DNA of 64,000 nt from Amblyomma americanum. Its lineage: Eukaryota > Arthropoda > Arachnida > Ixodida > Ixodidae. The stretch covers positions 160,193,124 to 160,257,123 of the forward strand of contig NC_135498.1 in the NCBI RefSeq assembly GCF_052857255.1. Reading direction: 5' to 3'. The notes under the pieces are model-generated. The model saw nothing but the letters and a program-made list of their open reading frames with translations. It was not told the origin of the DNA and did not search any database. Positions within the stretch are counted from its first letter, which is position 1. Each line of letters begins with the position of its first letter. Made by a program: the position numbers and the translations under genes. Positions 45,531 to 58,734 of the stretch are shown one piece after another.

Positions 45531-47707
45531 AATCAGGTGCTGATTAAGAGTGCAGTTTCTATTCCGACTGCCATGGCTCACAGAACACTTTGAGATCGCT
45601 GCATTTTACGAATGGCCACGGCAACCATGATAATGGACTTAATATTGTAAGCATTTGTCTAAAATCTAATTTCACTTCACGCTGCTAAACAAAAAATAAA
45701 TTTTTATCAAAGCAGTTTACTGAAAATGTTATTCATTTTTAATCACGATTCGCTATGATGGAAAACTCTTCATGTACACTTCCGATCCGGAACCAAGGTG
45801 TTCATATTAATAAGACACAATTGTAAACGGGTTGCTTGCTTTGAGAAGCGTAAGCATCAGCTGTGGTCTTTTTTTTTCCATCAGATCAAATGGAATGCTC
45901 ATGAAAATAGCTGCACTACTCGGCACTCGGCACATATTAAGGACATTAAAGATAAGTGTTCCTGATCTTCTGGCAGCATGTTAGAATTCAGTTGACTAGT
46001 GCTCTGGCTCTGCCCATGATCACATTCAGGGGAAGTTGGATTTATTCAATCTGTCGCGCAAATATTTACTGCAGAAAGAGGCCTGCGTAGCCGGCAGGAA
46101 ATAAAAAAAAAAAGTCGCCCCAGTATCAGCTGCCATGGACAGCTATGTTTTCACGCAGACTCCAGTGCCGGCGGCACACAATCGTAATCCGGCCACTCAT
46201 AGTCGCAGATTCCATATTATGGAGCCCAATGCCGCAGAATGGCGGCGACGCTTCTATAGTTCTGGCAGAAAACAGCTCAACGGCCATGCAGCCGGTCGTA
46301 TCGCATACGCAAAACACAGCTTTCAGAATGGTTGCGTCGCACGCACGGCGGTTGCCTAACACAGTACACACGAAACACGATCGATATAGTTGATGGCTAC
46401 GCCGCAGCACAACTAGTGCTCGCGATCACTGCAAGTGCTGCAACGAATGCGACTATAGCTGGAAGTTCATTTCATCACGTCGCACTCACAGCAGTTCTCA
46501 ATCTCAGTAGACAAGCGTGCACCCGAACTACGAAGTGCCGTAAAGATCGAAGTTCATTTCAGTATTCCGAAAACAAGGCGTGCGTATAGTGAGCTTTTCG
46601 AACGTAATTATACTAGCAGGCGATATCACTGACTGACGCAAAAGCACTCGTTCCGACTGCAATCACTTTTACTACACTGAAACTTGTTGCTGCGCTGTTA
46701 GCTTGCTGTATGCACATAAAATTCACCCTGGGGAGCAGCTTCTCGCAGCTGTTCGTGAAGATCCTCGCGCGAATAATGAACACTTGTAACTATCACAAAC
46801 AGGCCCCAAAGAAACACTTCGCGACACTGACGCCGTTAAGTCTTACGTAGACAGCGTAGGTTTGAGGGCCGCCCGGTCAAGTCAGTGTAGACGACGACAA
46901 AACAACTTGGGGAAAACTGCCGCTTGCCGCTCATGCACAGAGTAAAGCTCGAAGTAGCAGTCAACACTCGTAATAGCTACATGCCGCCAATAATGTGTTT
47001 CTCTGCACAGCTACCGCCTAGTAGGCCTGGTTTCTCACTCCGCCTCGCGGGCGATCCTTTTGCTGAGAAGGCGCGCCCTCGCACATGGCTTGGCACGTCA
47101 CGGGACAGCAGCCAATAGCTGTGACGCCACCATCTGCTCGTGCGCCAGAAAGTTGAATTTGACCAACTTGGTGCGCCCGGGCGGATGCGTTCATGCGCTC
47201 CATTGTTCGGCCCGTGCGCATGGTCGCAAGGGCGCGTGCGCATGCGGCTAAGAAACGATCGTACACCGGCCCTTACACTCCAATTTGTCTTTCGTTCTTA
47301 TATGTGGGCCCCTAACTTTGGGGATAGGAAAAAATAAAGACGACTTTGGAATGTCGCATATAGGCCGCCGAAGAGATGCTCTCAGCTGCCAACACGATAT
47401 TAAGATGACCGGCAGATCGTGTCGCATACCGCAGATGCAAAGGTGGCGAGAAAAATACGTCTCCGCAGGCAGGCTTACATTTGCGCCTACCGCTAATACG
47501 AACGTGCAGACATGATACATAGAGTAATTTTTAAAACATTTACCAATGTTATTTTAAAAACTGTGAGACACGTCTGTGCGGTCTCTTGAGCAGGATTGTA
47601 CACAAATACGCACGTTCTGTACCTGATACGGGTAAATATTAAGACGATAATTAGCTTTCATCAACTAATAAACTTATTATTTATAAATGTAATGTGTAAG
47701 GAAACAT
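45531..47707. other. Unassigned interval
   Basis: No recognised gene. About 46120-46600 and 47030-47240 are richer in G+C and carry several overlapping open frames without motifs. CCAATAG at about 47112 is CCAAT-like but isolated. Possibly promoter-like, not demonstrable. Confidence 0.35.
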
Positions 47708-47905
47708 TGACAAGCTAATGTCCGTCAGTATCAAAGGTGAGTCCTGCATATAAATTTTCTTAATCGGACATATAGTGCGAAATATCAACCAACTCATCAA
47801 GCTTTCAAATGCGTATTGTTGGTTTTCGATATCGTGATCCGCTTTGCCGACTACGAAAATTTGTAAACAAGGCTCACCTTCGATGCTGACGGCCGTCAAT
47901 TTCGC
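47708..47905. repeat. Inverted-repeat element
   Basis: CCGTCAGTATCAAAGGTGAG (47722-47741) pairs with CTCACCTTCGATGCTGACGG (47873-47892) at 18 of 20 positions. Weaker pairing extends inward (AAATTTTC blocks) and outward (GAAA..ATTGAC). A related CACCTTTATGACTGACGGCCG stretch occurs at about 54230-54250, so this is probably a dispersed MITE-like family. Confidence 0.5.
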
Positions 47906-50118
47906 AATATAACCTCGCCCGCTAAAATCACAAATATAAAGTGTATCACGTCATTTCATTTAATTAATTGTTTATTATTGACCAATATGAGATGCATAAT
48001 GTCAGCCTTGCTGTACAATCGAGCCCCATAGACCGCCGCTACATATCTCTCGCAGTATCGAAAATTGAAGACGGTTGAAAAAAACATCCTGTGCGAGAGA
48101 GCGTGATAGAAGACGTGACATAAAACCGCAATTTTTTGATGCTGTTTTTTTTTCACCGGATAATGTTGAACTTTGCATCCTCAAAGAATAACCAGAGAGA
48201 AACAATGAGATGCAGAACCTCTGAGAGACATGAAATGACTAACGCAATTAATATCTTGAGCGATAGTGGCCGACATTGCGCATTTGAAGAATGGATAATA
48301 TCACTGAAAGATACACTCTTTCCTCAGTGAGCTTAAATAGGTTCAAAAAGATAAATATAATATTTCCTGGGAGGCTTTAGCGCGGACACTAGGCGAATTT
48401 GGCTTGTGGCGCGCCTGAGCACTTTAACGTGGAAGGGAACATATGGGGTGAGGAGGTGCGAGAGCAGAAGGGGGATAGTGTTAATGGGAGTCAGGGCAAG
48501 ATCACTTTGTGGCTTTTGTGAAGGAATGAGCCCTAAGTTAACGGCAGCAAGGAATGCATCGCGGGTTATGTGTCTTAAAAATACAGGTTATCTGTACGGC
48601 AGCCGTGCATTTGCTCTCGACTGATCATGTGTTCAGCTTCGCGCTGATGTTTTTTACGGGGGTTTTTCTTCCTTTTCCACGTTCTCTGATATGAACCGAC
48701 CACAAATGCATGCGTCTGTGCACAAAAGAAAGCATACACCTCAAGGATGCTGCCCAAAAAAAATTACTGCGATTTACCAAGTTAAGCTATATGGGACTTA
48801 GTGCGCTACCACGTTTGCGCTTGGTTAGCTTTGTTTAGGTTTTTGCAATCCTCAAAATCTGAGTTTCACAAAAATGTTCTTGCAGTCGCTCCTGGAATGT
48901 CAGGGGCGAGGTAACGGCAGCGTTACGTTCTTGCAGAATGCGTTCAGTGCCTGCCTTGATCACCGGGAAATGGGTTCACTGAGCACTGTTAGCGCCATCC
49001 GAAGGTTGAGAGCAGTAGTGAAGTGAGCATTATTGGGACACCGGCTGTTTCGCAGTTGAAGTGAATTTTATTCCAGTGCTTCCAGTAACGTGTTAGCTTC
49101 AGCAGATACAAATAAAAACAAATGTAATGAAACCATTGAAAAAATAACGGAAACACACGAGGAGGAGATACACACGACAGCTATGTACCAACAACTCGTG
49201 TTTTATTGAAATGTGGCCTACCAGGAAACGAAACAACGAATGCGTTTTATGCGCCCAGACTCCCCAGGTGGAACCTGAGCTTAAGCACGCTGAGCCTTTA
49301 AGCAGCACACGCGAGACAAAATATTTTGTTTCTTTCATTCCTACAGCTGTACATAGTTTTGTAGTTTGATTACGTGTGATTCACACCAACTAGCCTGCAA
49401 GGTAACTATGTTAAAAAAAGCCTAAACAAGTTTTATCTTCTCCTAGGCTCCACAGCAAAGGTATGCGCAGTAGCATGTCATCGGCTAATCTTACTTAAAG
49501 AAACCCTGCGTGTCTTTCGGCCAGCAGCGCCGGATGCAAGACCATCGTGCACCCATCTATAAAAGTTGGTGTACTACATCCTGTCTCCTGTTTTGTTGTC
49601 CTGAAGATATAAAATGGATCGTCAGGCATGTCTAAGCGTCTTGAGGAATGTTACCTTTCTAAGAAATCTGTACTTCTTTGTACTAAAGTGGATTTTTCAT
49701 GTCAGGCCTTCTTAACATGCGATATTTCGTGGAAAATGTCAGCAGCTGTTAACAGTGAACAAAGCACCAACGGTTCAGTCTAGTTTGGTCTGAAAAAAAG
49801 TTGAGGCCACTTACAGGGTAAATGATGTCCCACGCCCGGCCCAGTTTCTTCATGCAATCTATCACGGTAGTTTGAAAGGGTACAGAGGTCTGAAAAAGGA
49901 TGATATAACACCTTTAGCCGCTGAGTCAGGTCGACGAGCGCTGAATATGTGAAAGTGCAACGTATAGCATGTGTTCTTGGCGTTCTGTTTTGCGCAATCT
50001 CTCCTTTCGCGTCGTAAAATATTTATTTTTTAACGCTACTCTACAACTATGTTTAAATGTGGTCAAGGGTGTGCTTAAATTTACATTTAATTAAAGCTAC
50101 TCAAGTGAGACCTACCAA
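47906..50118. other. Unassigned interval
   Basis: No gene or repeat recognised; mostly AT-rich. Confidence 0.4.
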
Positions 50119-50410
50119 GGTGCCTCAGTGACTATGTCGTTTGACTCGTGGACCTGAGGTTCGGGGTAGAAACCCAGCCACAATGGAGGAAATTTGATGC
50201 AGGCAAAAGCAAATACTTCTGTGCACTGTGCACCCCGCAGCAGTGACTTAATGCAAATGGCATTGGGCTGCTGAGCGCTAGGGCGCAGAATGGAATTCCG
50301 ACCACGGCAGCTGCATTTCGTTGTAGGTTAAATACAGATGTAGAACTTAGTAAAAGTACTTGGTGAAAAACTAAAAATTCTAAATAATGCTTCTCTTCTT
50401 GTAATCCAAC
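50119..50410 (+). mobile_element. Degraded tandem tRNA-headed SINEs
   Basis: The first head, GGTGCCTCAGTGACTATGTCG...CTGAGGTTCGGGGTAGAAACCC (50119-50180), aligns with the SINE head seen at 27725-27795. A second partial head, GGGCTGCTGAGCGCTAGGGC...GGAATTCCGACCACGGCAGC (about 50265-50325), is followed by GCATTTCG. Both are strongly diverged, suggesting an old dimer or two nested insertions. Confidence 0.5.
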
Positions 50411-51620
50411 ACCCTTTGGGCCAAATGGGTACAGAAAAGTGCCTTTTAACTGTCCCAGGTGCAGCGATGTATTAAAAGCCATTTCAGAGGATACGAAGAC
50501 ATTTACATCGAATTTACAAAATTCTGGAAAATGGCCATTGAATCTTTCCAATATACGTTGTCTCCTATGAGCTAAATTACCAACGAAAGCTGCAATCCCT
50601 TCCGCGTTTGCATTTAGAGATAATGAAGCAGAAATAATTGAAAGAAGTTAATCAGACTCAACGAGTGGTATAAAATGAGACAGAGAAGGCAAAATAGAAG
50701 TTCGATAGATTCGATTGAGGTATCGATCGAGGTATCGATACTTGGTGGCGTCATTGAGGACACAGCGGGTTTTCATCGAGAGAAGGAAGAATTTTTAAAT
50801 GGTGTTTTTCTCTGAGATAAATGAGTGTTTTGCTGCTGGACGTAGTCGAATGAGTCAGCGAGCCAATTTTTACTCTGAAGATTATAATTGGATGCATAGT
50901 TTTACTCAGTGCCCTTTTAAGGGAGGGCAGTTGACCTTCGGTCGTTGATATCATCGGTCATCTGCACGCGCCCACACCTTGCGTTCTGCGATACCCGTTA
51001 GGTGTGCCTGGAGCTGTGCACACATCATTTGTCTTTGATGTCACATGAAGGGGAAATATTGAAAAGACTGATCTCTGAACAGTCCTTGTAATGATGCCCC
51101 TGTCGAGCCACACATACGTGCCAGCCATTCATTTCGCCAGTGCAGAAAAAATAGCTTACAATTTAGTGTCGCGAAATCGAAAGCCCTTATTTTTATATCA
51201 AAAAGTAAGAAAGTTACGCTAACAAGACATTTCCTTCGGTAGTGTTTATTTAAGTATAGTAATCATATTTAATACACTGGGTGATGTGTTAAATGAAGAA
51301 AAATGACGAGGGACGATCACGTCCATTTTATTGCCAGGAAACGGTAGCAAATATTTGGTTTAATTTATCGATATCATCAGTTATTGCCATGAAAAGCCAT
51401 GTTGCAGTATATTGTTGTTTGTTTAGCTCTCGCTCTAAATACAGTAATTTAATGATGGGAAAGACATCACAAGAAAACATAAGAATTGCACACTTTGCAG
51501 GAAACCATTTTAAGAATAATTCAAAAAGTTCCTAGAACATTCAACGCCTAAGCACGTTTTCCTAATTACAAAGCACTTCCGGTCGCCAACCTGTATCATG
51601 TTCGGTTATACCATGCTTTA
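50411..51620. other. Unassigned interval
   Basis: No gene recognised. A short repeat GAGGTATCGATCGAGGTATC occurs near 50717-50740. Confidence 0.4.
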
Positions 51621-51878
51621 AAACTCGAAACTAGTAACAATACGTCTTTTCTTTATGAACTGGCTAACACTGAGCCAAGCTGCAAAGTACTCTACACAAA
51701 AAATGTTCACCAGTGGCATATGAAAACATACACAACAACATGTGGAGCTAGAGCACTAGAAAGCATACTACAACGTCTGCTAAATGCCCTTTCTTTTAAT
51801 GATGTTAGCTTTAGGACGACCTCGTACAAGAACCTGTTAGAATACTTTTTACTAACTGACCCTTCATTGCGCTTCTAA
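51621..51878 (+). pseudogene. Probable CR1-like LINE ORF2 C-terminal remnant
   Basis: An 85-codon open frame without ATG, ending TAA 51876-51878: KLETSNNTSFLYELANTEPS...TCGARALESILQRLLNALSFNDVSFRTTSYKNLLEYFLL. The overall pattern (GARALE...LLN...SFR...YKNLLEYFL) resembles the last segment of CR1-type ORF2 proteins. It is followed by AATAAATG. Assignment is tentative because no RT core is present. Confidence 0.4.
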
Positions 51879-52004
51879 AGCAAATAAATGTATTATGTCA
51901 TGTGTTCACTTCATGTATGTCACTGTATTTTTCTTACAGCAAGTACCTGTCTTGATCGCATGTAATTTGTTTAATACATATGTATTGAAAGTTGCCTGAC
52001 CCAC

Positions 52005-53990
52005 TGTTCTGATGCCAAAGTTAGCGGCTGGGTGTCCATGGCAGAATCAAGTCGACCTTATGTCATCCGTTCAGCGCCAAAAACATTTCAAGCGCTTGAC
52101 CGTGGCATTGTTCCTAGATATCAAGGGCGCATATTACAATGTAACTCAAGAGGCTAATTTGGACACTCTGGAATCTTCCGAAATTTATGGTCTCGTATTC
52201 TGCATGCTCAACGTCTCATTTGACTTCTCGTGGAGTCTGACTAGGTGGATTGCTAGTTCAGCGCTGCTAAACCTTACAGTTCCCGGGCTTGTACACTTAC
52301 TACCACAGTCGGCGTAACTCTCAAGCTATGCGGACGACATCTGTATTTGGGCGTGTGAAGTTACGCACCCACAAGTTCGAACGAGACTTCAAAAGGGGCC
52401 AAGTATTCTTGCCGCCTACCTCCACCTTCAAGGCCTTCAGATTTCAACAGAAAAATGTTCGCTTGTTGCGTTTACACGCAAGGGCATGTCTCATTATACT
52501 GTATGTATAAACTGCACAGCAATACCCTACAAAAGCAGCCACCGGTTTCTGGGAGTCGTCATCTACCGGAATCAAGCATGAACCTCCCCCCCCCCACCAT
52601 ATTTCGTACATGAAAAAGAGACTAACAGCGATATCTCAAGTTCTTCCCTTTCTTGGGAGAAAGTCGTGGGGAGCGTCAGTGCGGTCGACGATGCAGCTCT
52701 ACAGCGCCTTATTCATGGGATGTCTTCGCTACAGCCTTCCTGCACATGGGAATATTCGGGAAACCAACATAGGAAGTCTACAAAGAGTTCAAGCTCAAGC
52801 TCTCCAGACCTTCCTAGGATCCCAGAAATGTACCTCTACCTGCCTAACAGTTGACGCACTGAGGGAATATTTTCGACACATCTCTCGGGTTCCTTCTCAC
52901 CATCTTGCTAGTCATCCTATATTACCCGGCCGCGCACAAGCTTTACAAACACAATTTATGCATATCACGCCATTCTGCCGTCCCAGTTTACACCCGCCTC
53001 TAGGCTGTCATTCCCACTTTGAAGCCTGAACAAACACCGTGTGCTTCTTTCAATACCTGTCATCAGGAAGAAGATTCATTGATCGCCGATGGGTGCAGAA
53101 CTCACCGCTCTTCGTGCCGTAGTTGAACACATGATTCAGCAGAGCCCTCAACAGTGGTCTATTTTCACCGATTCCAAAGCGGCCCTCCAAGGCTTACAAG
53201 CTGCTTTTCTCCGTGAACAACTGGTCGCGAAAATCCGACAACTACATCGCTCTACCATAAATAAAGGGCACGACATTGTCTACCAGTGGCATCCAGGACA
53301 CCGCGACAAAGCAGGCAATGACCGCGCGGATGAGGTCACGCGAACTCTTCACCACGACGGCGATTGAGTGTCGATCTCCATTTCAAGATCAGACTCAGCG
53401 GGCAGGCTTCGAGCACTTACGCAGGAGACTACGCTTGCCGCGTGGAACTCAGGCCAATTTTTGAGTACACGTTTAAAATCCCTGGAACCTGATCTGAAGC
53501 TACGGCTTCGACCCGACCAACCACGACATGAAGCAAATTTGCTGTGTCGCCTTTGTCTTGGTGCAGCGTTCACCAACCATTATTCCTTTTTAATCGTTAT
53601 GGCCGATAGCCGTGCACGTGTCATCTGCGGATTTGACGAGACTACCGACCACATTTTTTGTGAATGCCCTGCCAAGAGTGCCGAAAGGTAGTCTGTCTTC
53701 CCTGCGCTGGAGCGTGTAGATCCACGCCCAGTGACGGAAATAAATTCTCGGCTACTGGCCGCGGCGATCGTCGGCGATGAAGGCCCCAAGGCACTTCTCC
53801 GCTTCTTGAAAACTTCTGGCCTGCACGATAGGCAGTGACTTTACCGAAGGCTTGCTGACTTTGCATACTCACTTCACTTTCCTGCTGCTATCTTTCCTCA
53901 TTCATCATTTTATCTCCTCACCCCTTTCCCCTGCGCAGGGTAGCAAACCGGTTTATTGTTCAGCTTAACTTTTCTGCCTTTCCTCCTCCT
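52005..53990 (+). mobile_element. I/R1-type LINE with RNase H, 5'-truncated
   Basis: Begins inside the RT palm and runs to a pyrimidine-rich 3' end (GGTAGCAAACCGGT near 53940). It is a third RNase H-type LINE lineage: its C-terminal sequence and 3' end differ from those at 15321-21330 and 33960-39336. Confidence 0.75.
52012..53870 (+). pseudogene. LINE ORF2 C-terminal half: RT and RNase H (broken)
   Basis: Motif A VALFLDIKGAYYNV (about 52103) with the Asp intact. Motif C YADDICIWAC (about 52327) is in a shifted frame, followed by LQGLQISTEKCSLVAFTRKG and SSHRFLGVVI (about 52430-52560). The thumb-like region KRLTAISQVLPFLGRKSWG starts near 52612. RNase H: the N-terminal Asp segment is not visible, but AELTALRAVV (about 53093, Glu), IFTDSKAALQGL (about 53161, Asp) and QWHPGHRDKAGNDRADEV (about 53284) are clear. 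The C-terminal Cys/His box CGFDETTDHIFCEC is at about 53630-53670. At least four frame changes. Confidence 0.75.
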
Positions 53991-56900
53991 CCATCAGCAC
54001 CTTGCCAGTTCTCTTTCTTTGAGTTATAATGCATATTGTGTTATGAGCAATCGTAAGTGCGCACTTACGTTATTGTTGTCCTCAGCAATACTGTAGCACA
54101 TGCGCCATCCAATGCAAAACTTGTCAGCTTCCTGGGTACAAACAAAGTGGTAACTTTTACCTCTCCACTTCTCGAAACATTATAGTTCCGTTTGGCCCCG
54201 ATTTAGGAATCCCAAGATGCGAAATTGAAGACCGTAATTTCACCTTTATGACTGACGGCCGTATGTTGAGTATAGGAGCTTCGTTTTTGCACAAAATAAG
54301 GAAGTTCGTAGCAAATGCCGTTGCCTTCGCTTCATCCCACAGATCTAGCAAAAAGAAAGCCAACTGATTAGATAAACAAAATCTAGAGTTGCAGTGAACT
54401 CCGAAACGATCATTTCTGTGGTTTTATTTACGAGGTAGTTATTTCCCTCCTTGGTTGCATCAGAAAAGACGTCGAATGAAACTTTGCCCTCGGGCTTTCG
54501 GAACCACAGTCGATTCCGCTAAAAGAAGTTGTCAGCGTTTTTATTGTTAGTTAAGACCCCGCGCTATTTATCTGCTTCACTGAACTCCAATGGTAGGAAG
54601 ATAGTCTTGCCTGCGTGTGGGGAGCGTTAAATTTAGCACGTTCATAGCACGCACTGCTCAAGACGTATCAAGAAATGATATCAAGCTGAGCGAAATAACG
54701 ATAATTTAAAACAGTAACATTAAAATAGGTTACTAGTTTTGAAACTAATCTGAGCTGCACTAAAACTTCACATTTTTATATGTGAGTATGACAATACTCC
54801 CACTGGGATTGAGAAAGGTAAATTTATCGTGCACAAAATAAAACAGGAAGATTGGGAAGGTAAATTTGTAGCTTAGAAAAATATATATATATATATTTCT
54901 GCTAGTATGCTCTTTGTGTCGCATAGTATTGAGGCAATGTTTTTGTTTTGTGCCGATGCGTTGTTGAAGCGCCTTTCTGTCGTTTGAACCTCCTCGGAAG
55001 CAACGTTCACGTAGTGTCTTTAAAAAATAATTACGGTCTTCAATGAGAGAGGAAGGTGTCGTTAGTGTCTTGAATCAGTGACCGTTCAGGCCATTGAGGC
55101 GCTAGCGGTTTAAGTAGTGTTTTATGGCACGTAAGGAGCTGAGGCTACCATTTGCGAGCAGGCAAATGAATCGCGTTAGGCCACCCCTGCCAAATGTATG
55201 TGATTAACTGTACTGCTGAGCTTCATCAAAAGGTATAGTTCAGTTACTAATTCATTCAGCAGCTAGCGACATAAGTTGCTTGTTTTAGAGAGCGCAGATA
55301 TATTATAGCTGGTGTCTTGGGATCGTAGCTTACAACGAAAATAGAAGATACCTAGCGGATTTTTCAATTTAATGGGCTTGTTGATGTCATGCGCGCATGT
55401 CACACAGTTATGCACTTTTATGTCCAGCTCGGCTTGGCGGTCGAGAATAGGTCACATATGCAGACATGGCCGAGTTCTATGGGTGTGCAACTCCTTTCTG
55501 CGGGAGAGTTCCAGTCCGAGCACCACCAGGAATCCAGATGTTTTACCGAATATTCAAGTATTTGAGGGGCTGGTTTCGGTTTCTTTATCAAACATTTAAC
55601 ACCAGGAAAGCCGAGTACCACACGAGGACGCCTTTGTTCCTTTTTCCTAACAGACCAAACTGACCACTGGAAGCACCACTCAAATCCACCATGGCGTGAA
55701 CTCAAGACGTGTACTGCACCTAGGCTGCGACCGCGATTGGAGGTTGGGACTTGCTTGAGATTTCCGGTGGAACTGTCAAATTCGTCTTCTAAAAGGAAAT
55801 TGCAACAACTCTTTTTATATCATCTGGTAAAGTGTACCACGCGAAACCGAACTAATCTCAATTTACTGAATGTTTTTACACTTGATCTTTCTTGTTTACT
55901 TCCCTGATCGCTTCCCAGCACCGGTGATGAGCGCACCTGAGTACCACCGTTGTACATGATTATGTACCATATCAGAACCGTATTGCTTTTGTCCGATCAT
56001 AACATATACAAACGGCTTAATGCGCAAGACGTAATCATTTCTATTCGGCAAGAGATAATCATTTCTGCCACGTTTTATCATTTCGATTAAAAACAAATGT
56101 ACGTCGACTTAAAATGCATATCCAGACATTTAGCTCATTCGTTTGTTTACAATTAGAAAACTTGACTGGATAATTTATTACTGGCTGGGAAGATTTCCTT
56201 ACAAATTATGAAATAGTCGGAAAGAGTAGTAAAAAAAAGCAGTAAACATGATATCAACGCCCTGAATTCTGTTTATCGAAGATCGACATGAAGCAAGACC
56301 CCTGCCTCCATCTAGAAATAAAAAAAAATAGGCAGTGGTTTTGGTGGAGGGCGGGTTGTGCGAGTAAGAAAATGGCGGAAGACGTGTTACCAAGATGAGT
56401 GTTTTTTAAAATAATTGTTTCCTCTGTTCACTGCGTAACTTATAAATACGACCTGTAAGCATAGTGGACTATAGTAAATTCGTCCGAAACGGAGAAATCA
56501 GTCCTACGTAGAGTACAATATGAAAAAAAACTGCGAGCTTACAATCTACAAAAATGTCTAGAAAGCGCGCTATTGGGACAACAGGTTTAAGCGCATCATT
56601 TTGACTCACTGCTAAGAAGCACCACTTTAACTCGTATTAGTTCCAGTCATGCTTCGAAAATGGGAGGTTTGGGGAACGGGCGGCCGCAGTGTTTGCCGAG
56701 ACATCTGAAGTTAGAACACCTACTTTAGTTTGTAATTGATTAGCATGTTTACCGGCATCACTATCTTATTGCGGAAGGTTGTAGTTACGAGTGGGTTTGC
56801 GAAGATAGGGAGGAGGAGAATGCAGAGAGCGGCCGGAAAAGAGCCCAGGATGTTGAATGCGACGCCTCCAGCAGAAACCGTAAAGGCCTCCCATTTCGGA

Positions 56901-57784
56901 CCCCAACACGTTTTATTTGCGATGCAGCATACACGCTTAGTTTTTCGCCGTGCTGCTAAGCTGAAGTAATGAAGATTCTTCTCGGTACCGTAAGACGCAT
57001 GCTCTGTTTCTCGCTTACGCACCCCTTTGTGTTAATAGTAGCTATCACGAAACACGTCGCCGTTAGCGTACTCACTTAGCGGTCCACCGCACGGTTGAAT
57101 TGCTTGAAGGCGGTCCCGAACAGTGAGGTGTTGGCCAATGTGACTCACCACCACAAGGCCAAAAATTAACGCAGAGGTTCGATCGCGTGTCATCTCGGTT
57201 CCTGAGAACAACGCGGCTCTCCTTGCGAACTATGCTGGATTATTGGCGCCGAAGCGTTCAAAACGAATGCATGCGAACAGAGGTCTTTTCACGTGTGCGC
57301 ATCAATATCAGCCTGGAGCTGTTTGAAAAAAAAAACTATGCGCAGCGTGGTTATTTGTTCAGAAGGCGCTGACGTGTTGGGCTTGGCGACTGCGCCCACG
57401 CGAAGGGACAACAGCGGGAGTTACGTAGCAACACCAAAGTGATCAATTATATCCGTTATGTTTTATTTTTTCCATAGCTATGGGTAAATGCAGTATTCTT
57501 CAAATTTATTGCTCTTATAGGCAGGTTGCTAGAACCGGAAGCTAGGATTTCGATAGTTGGGCAGTTATTCGTGCCTAATTTTCCTTTTTTAAAAACATAA
57601 CATAGTTTTTGCGGCACCTTGTAAAAGTTGTTTTGATAAAAAAAACTTATTCTTTTTCCGGGTAGAAATTACCGTTTGGAACTCGAATACTTCATTTCAG
57701 TGCATGTTTGGTCGTGGTGTTTGCACGTGGGCTGATAGTGCCTGCTGGTCACGATCACGAGAGTGAAATAACTCAATGAATAAG
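53991..57784. other. Unassigned interval
   Basis: Nearly 4 kb with no recognised gene. Visible items: a stretch related to the 47.7-kb inverted repeat (about 54225-54300) and an (AT)n run at 54880-54897. A 100-codon minus-strand frame (56720-57022) has no motif I can place. Confidence 0.35.
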
Positions 57785-58303
57785 AATGGGGTGGAGCGCA
57801 TATGGTAGGTTCTTTTACATCATGAATGACAATTTACCAATATCCATGAAGAGGAAAGTATAGAATATCTGTATATTACAGGTACTCGCCTATGGGGCAG
57901 AAACGTGGAGGCTAACGCGAAGGCTGCAACTTTAGGACAGCGCAGCGAGCTATGGGAAGAAAAGTGATAGTTGGAACGTTAAAAGACTGGAAGCGGGCAT
58001 AGCAGGTGAGGGAAAAAACCGGGGATAATGACATCCTAGTCGAACTCAAGAAAAATAAGTGGGCACCGCATGTAATGTGAAGGCAAGATAACCGCTGGTC
58101 GTCAAGGGTAACAGACTGGATTCCAAGGGAAGGGAAGCGTAGCAGGGGGTGGCAGAATGTTAGGTGAGCGGATGAGATTAAAAAGTATGCGGGGAAAGGA
58201 TGGCCGCAGTTGGCACCGAAGAGGATTAATTGGAGCGATATGGAAAAGGGTTTTGTCTTTCAGTGGGCGTAGCCGGGCTGATGATGATGATGTTGATAAT
58301 ACC
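57785..58303 (+). mobile_element. RTE LINE, 3' fragment
   Basis: Same family as 12373-15320, opposite strand. Reads VLAYGAETWR (about 57885), GDNDILVELKKNKW (about 58022), RQDNRWSSRVTDWIPREGKR and AKDGRSWHRRGLIGAIWKRVLSFSGRSRADDDD-type sequence, ending in GATGATGATGATGTTGATAA (58278-58298). Frameshifted and stop-ridden. Confidence 0.75.
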
Positions 58304-58734
58304 AAGTTCATTTTCCTATAAAATCACAAAACTTAAAATGCAGTATAAAAATGCAGGCTGGGTGTAAGGACTAAGAAGGGAATCAACAATATATAAAAAT
58401 GGGAATCTTATCGACAACAGGAACTGAAAGGGCTGATGCTCATCCAAGGTAAAAAAAAATTCAAAGAGTCACATAAGACAACTTAACGTGTGGTAACGCG
58501 AAAGCATTTGTGCCTGCGTTAAGGCGCCATCTGCTGGGCTAGTTTTTAGTGGGAGCCTCATGATGGCCCTACGACAAGCCAAGCAAGATTAAATATACCG
58601 AAAACGTACATTTGCACTCAGTTCATTGCTGAAATTGCACATTTATGCCCGTAATTGCCCGTGTACGCTTCTATGAAAACTTTGCATTCACTAGACACGC
58701 CTTTATTCAGCAGCAAACTTTTAACTAAATAGTT
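58304..58734. other. Unassigned interval
   Basis: No gene recognised. It contains AAGGCGCCATCTGCTGGGCT (about 58523), a phrase like those near 11951 and 26384. Confidence 0.35.

Noticed and set aside
46126..46589. Cluster of overlapping 74-94-codon frames on both strands
   Set aside because: Overlap on both strands is what GC-richer noncoding DNA produces; no motif seen.
47030..47340. GC-rich stretch with a CCAAT-like box as a host promoter
   Set aside because: No downstream coding frame with support; one weak motif is not enough to list it as a promoter.
54880..54897. (AT)n run as a functional element
   Set aside because: An ordinary short microsatellite in AT-rich DNA.
56720..57022. 100-codon minus-strand frame with a hydrophobic centre
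   Set aside because: No recognisable domain; overlaps an equally long plus-strand frame, so either may be chance.
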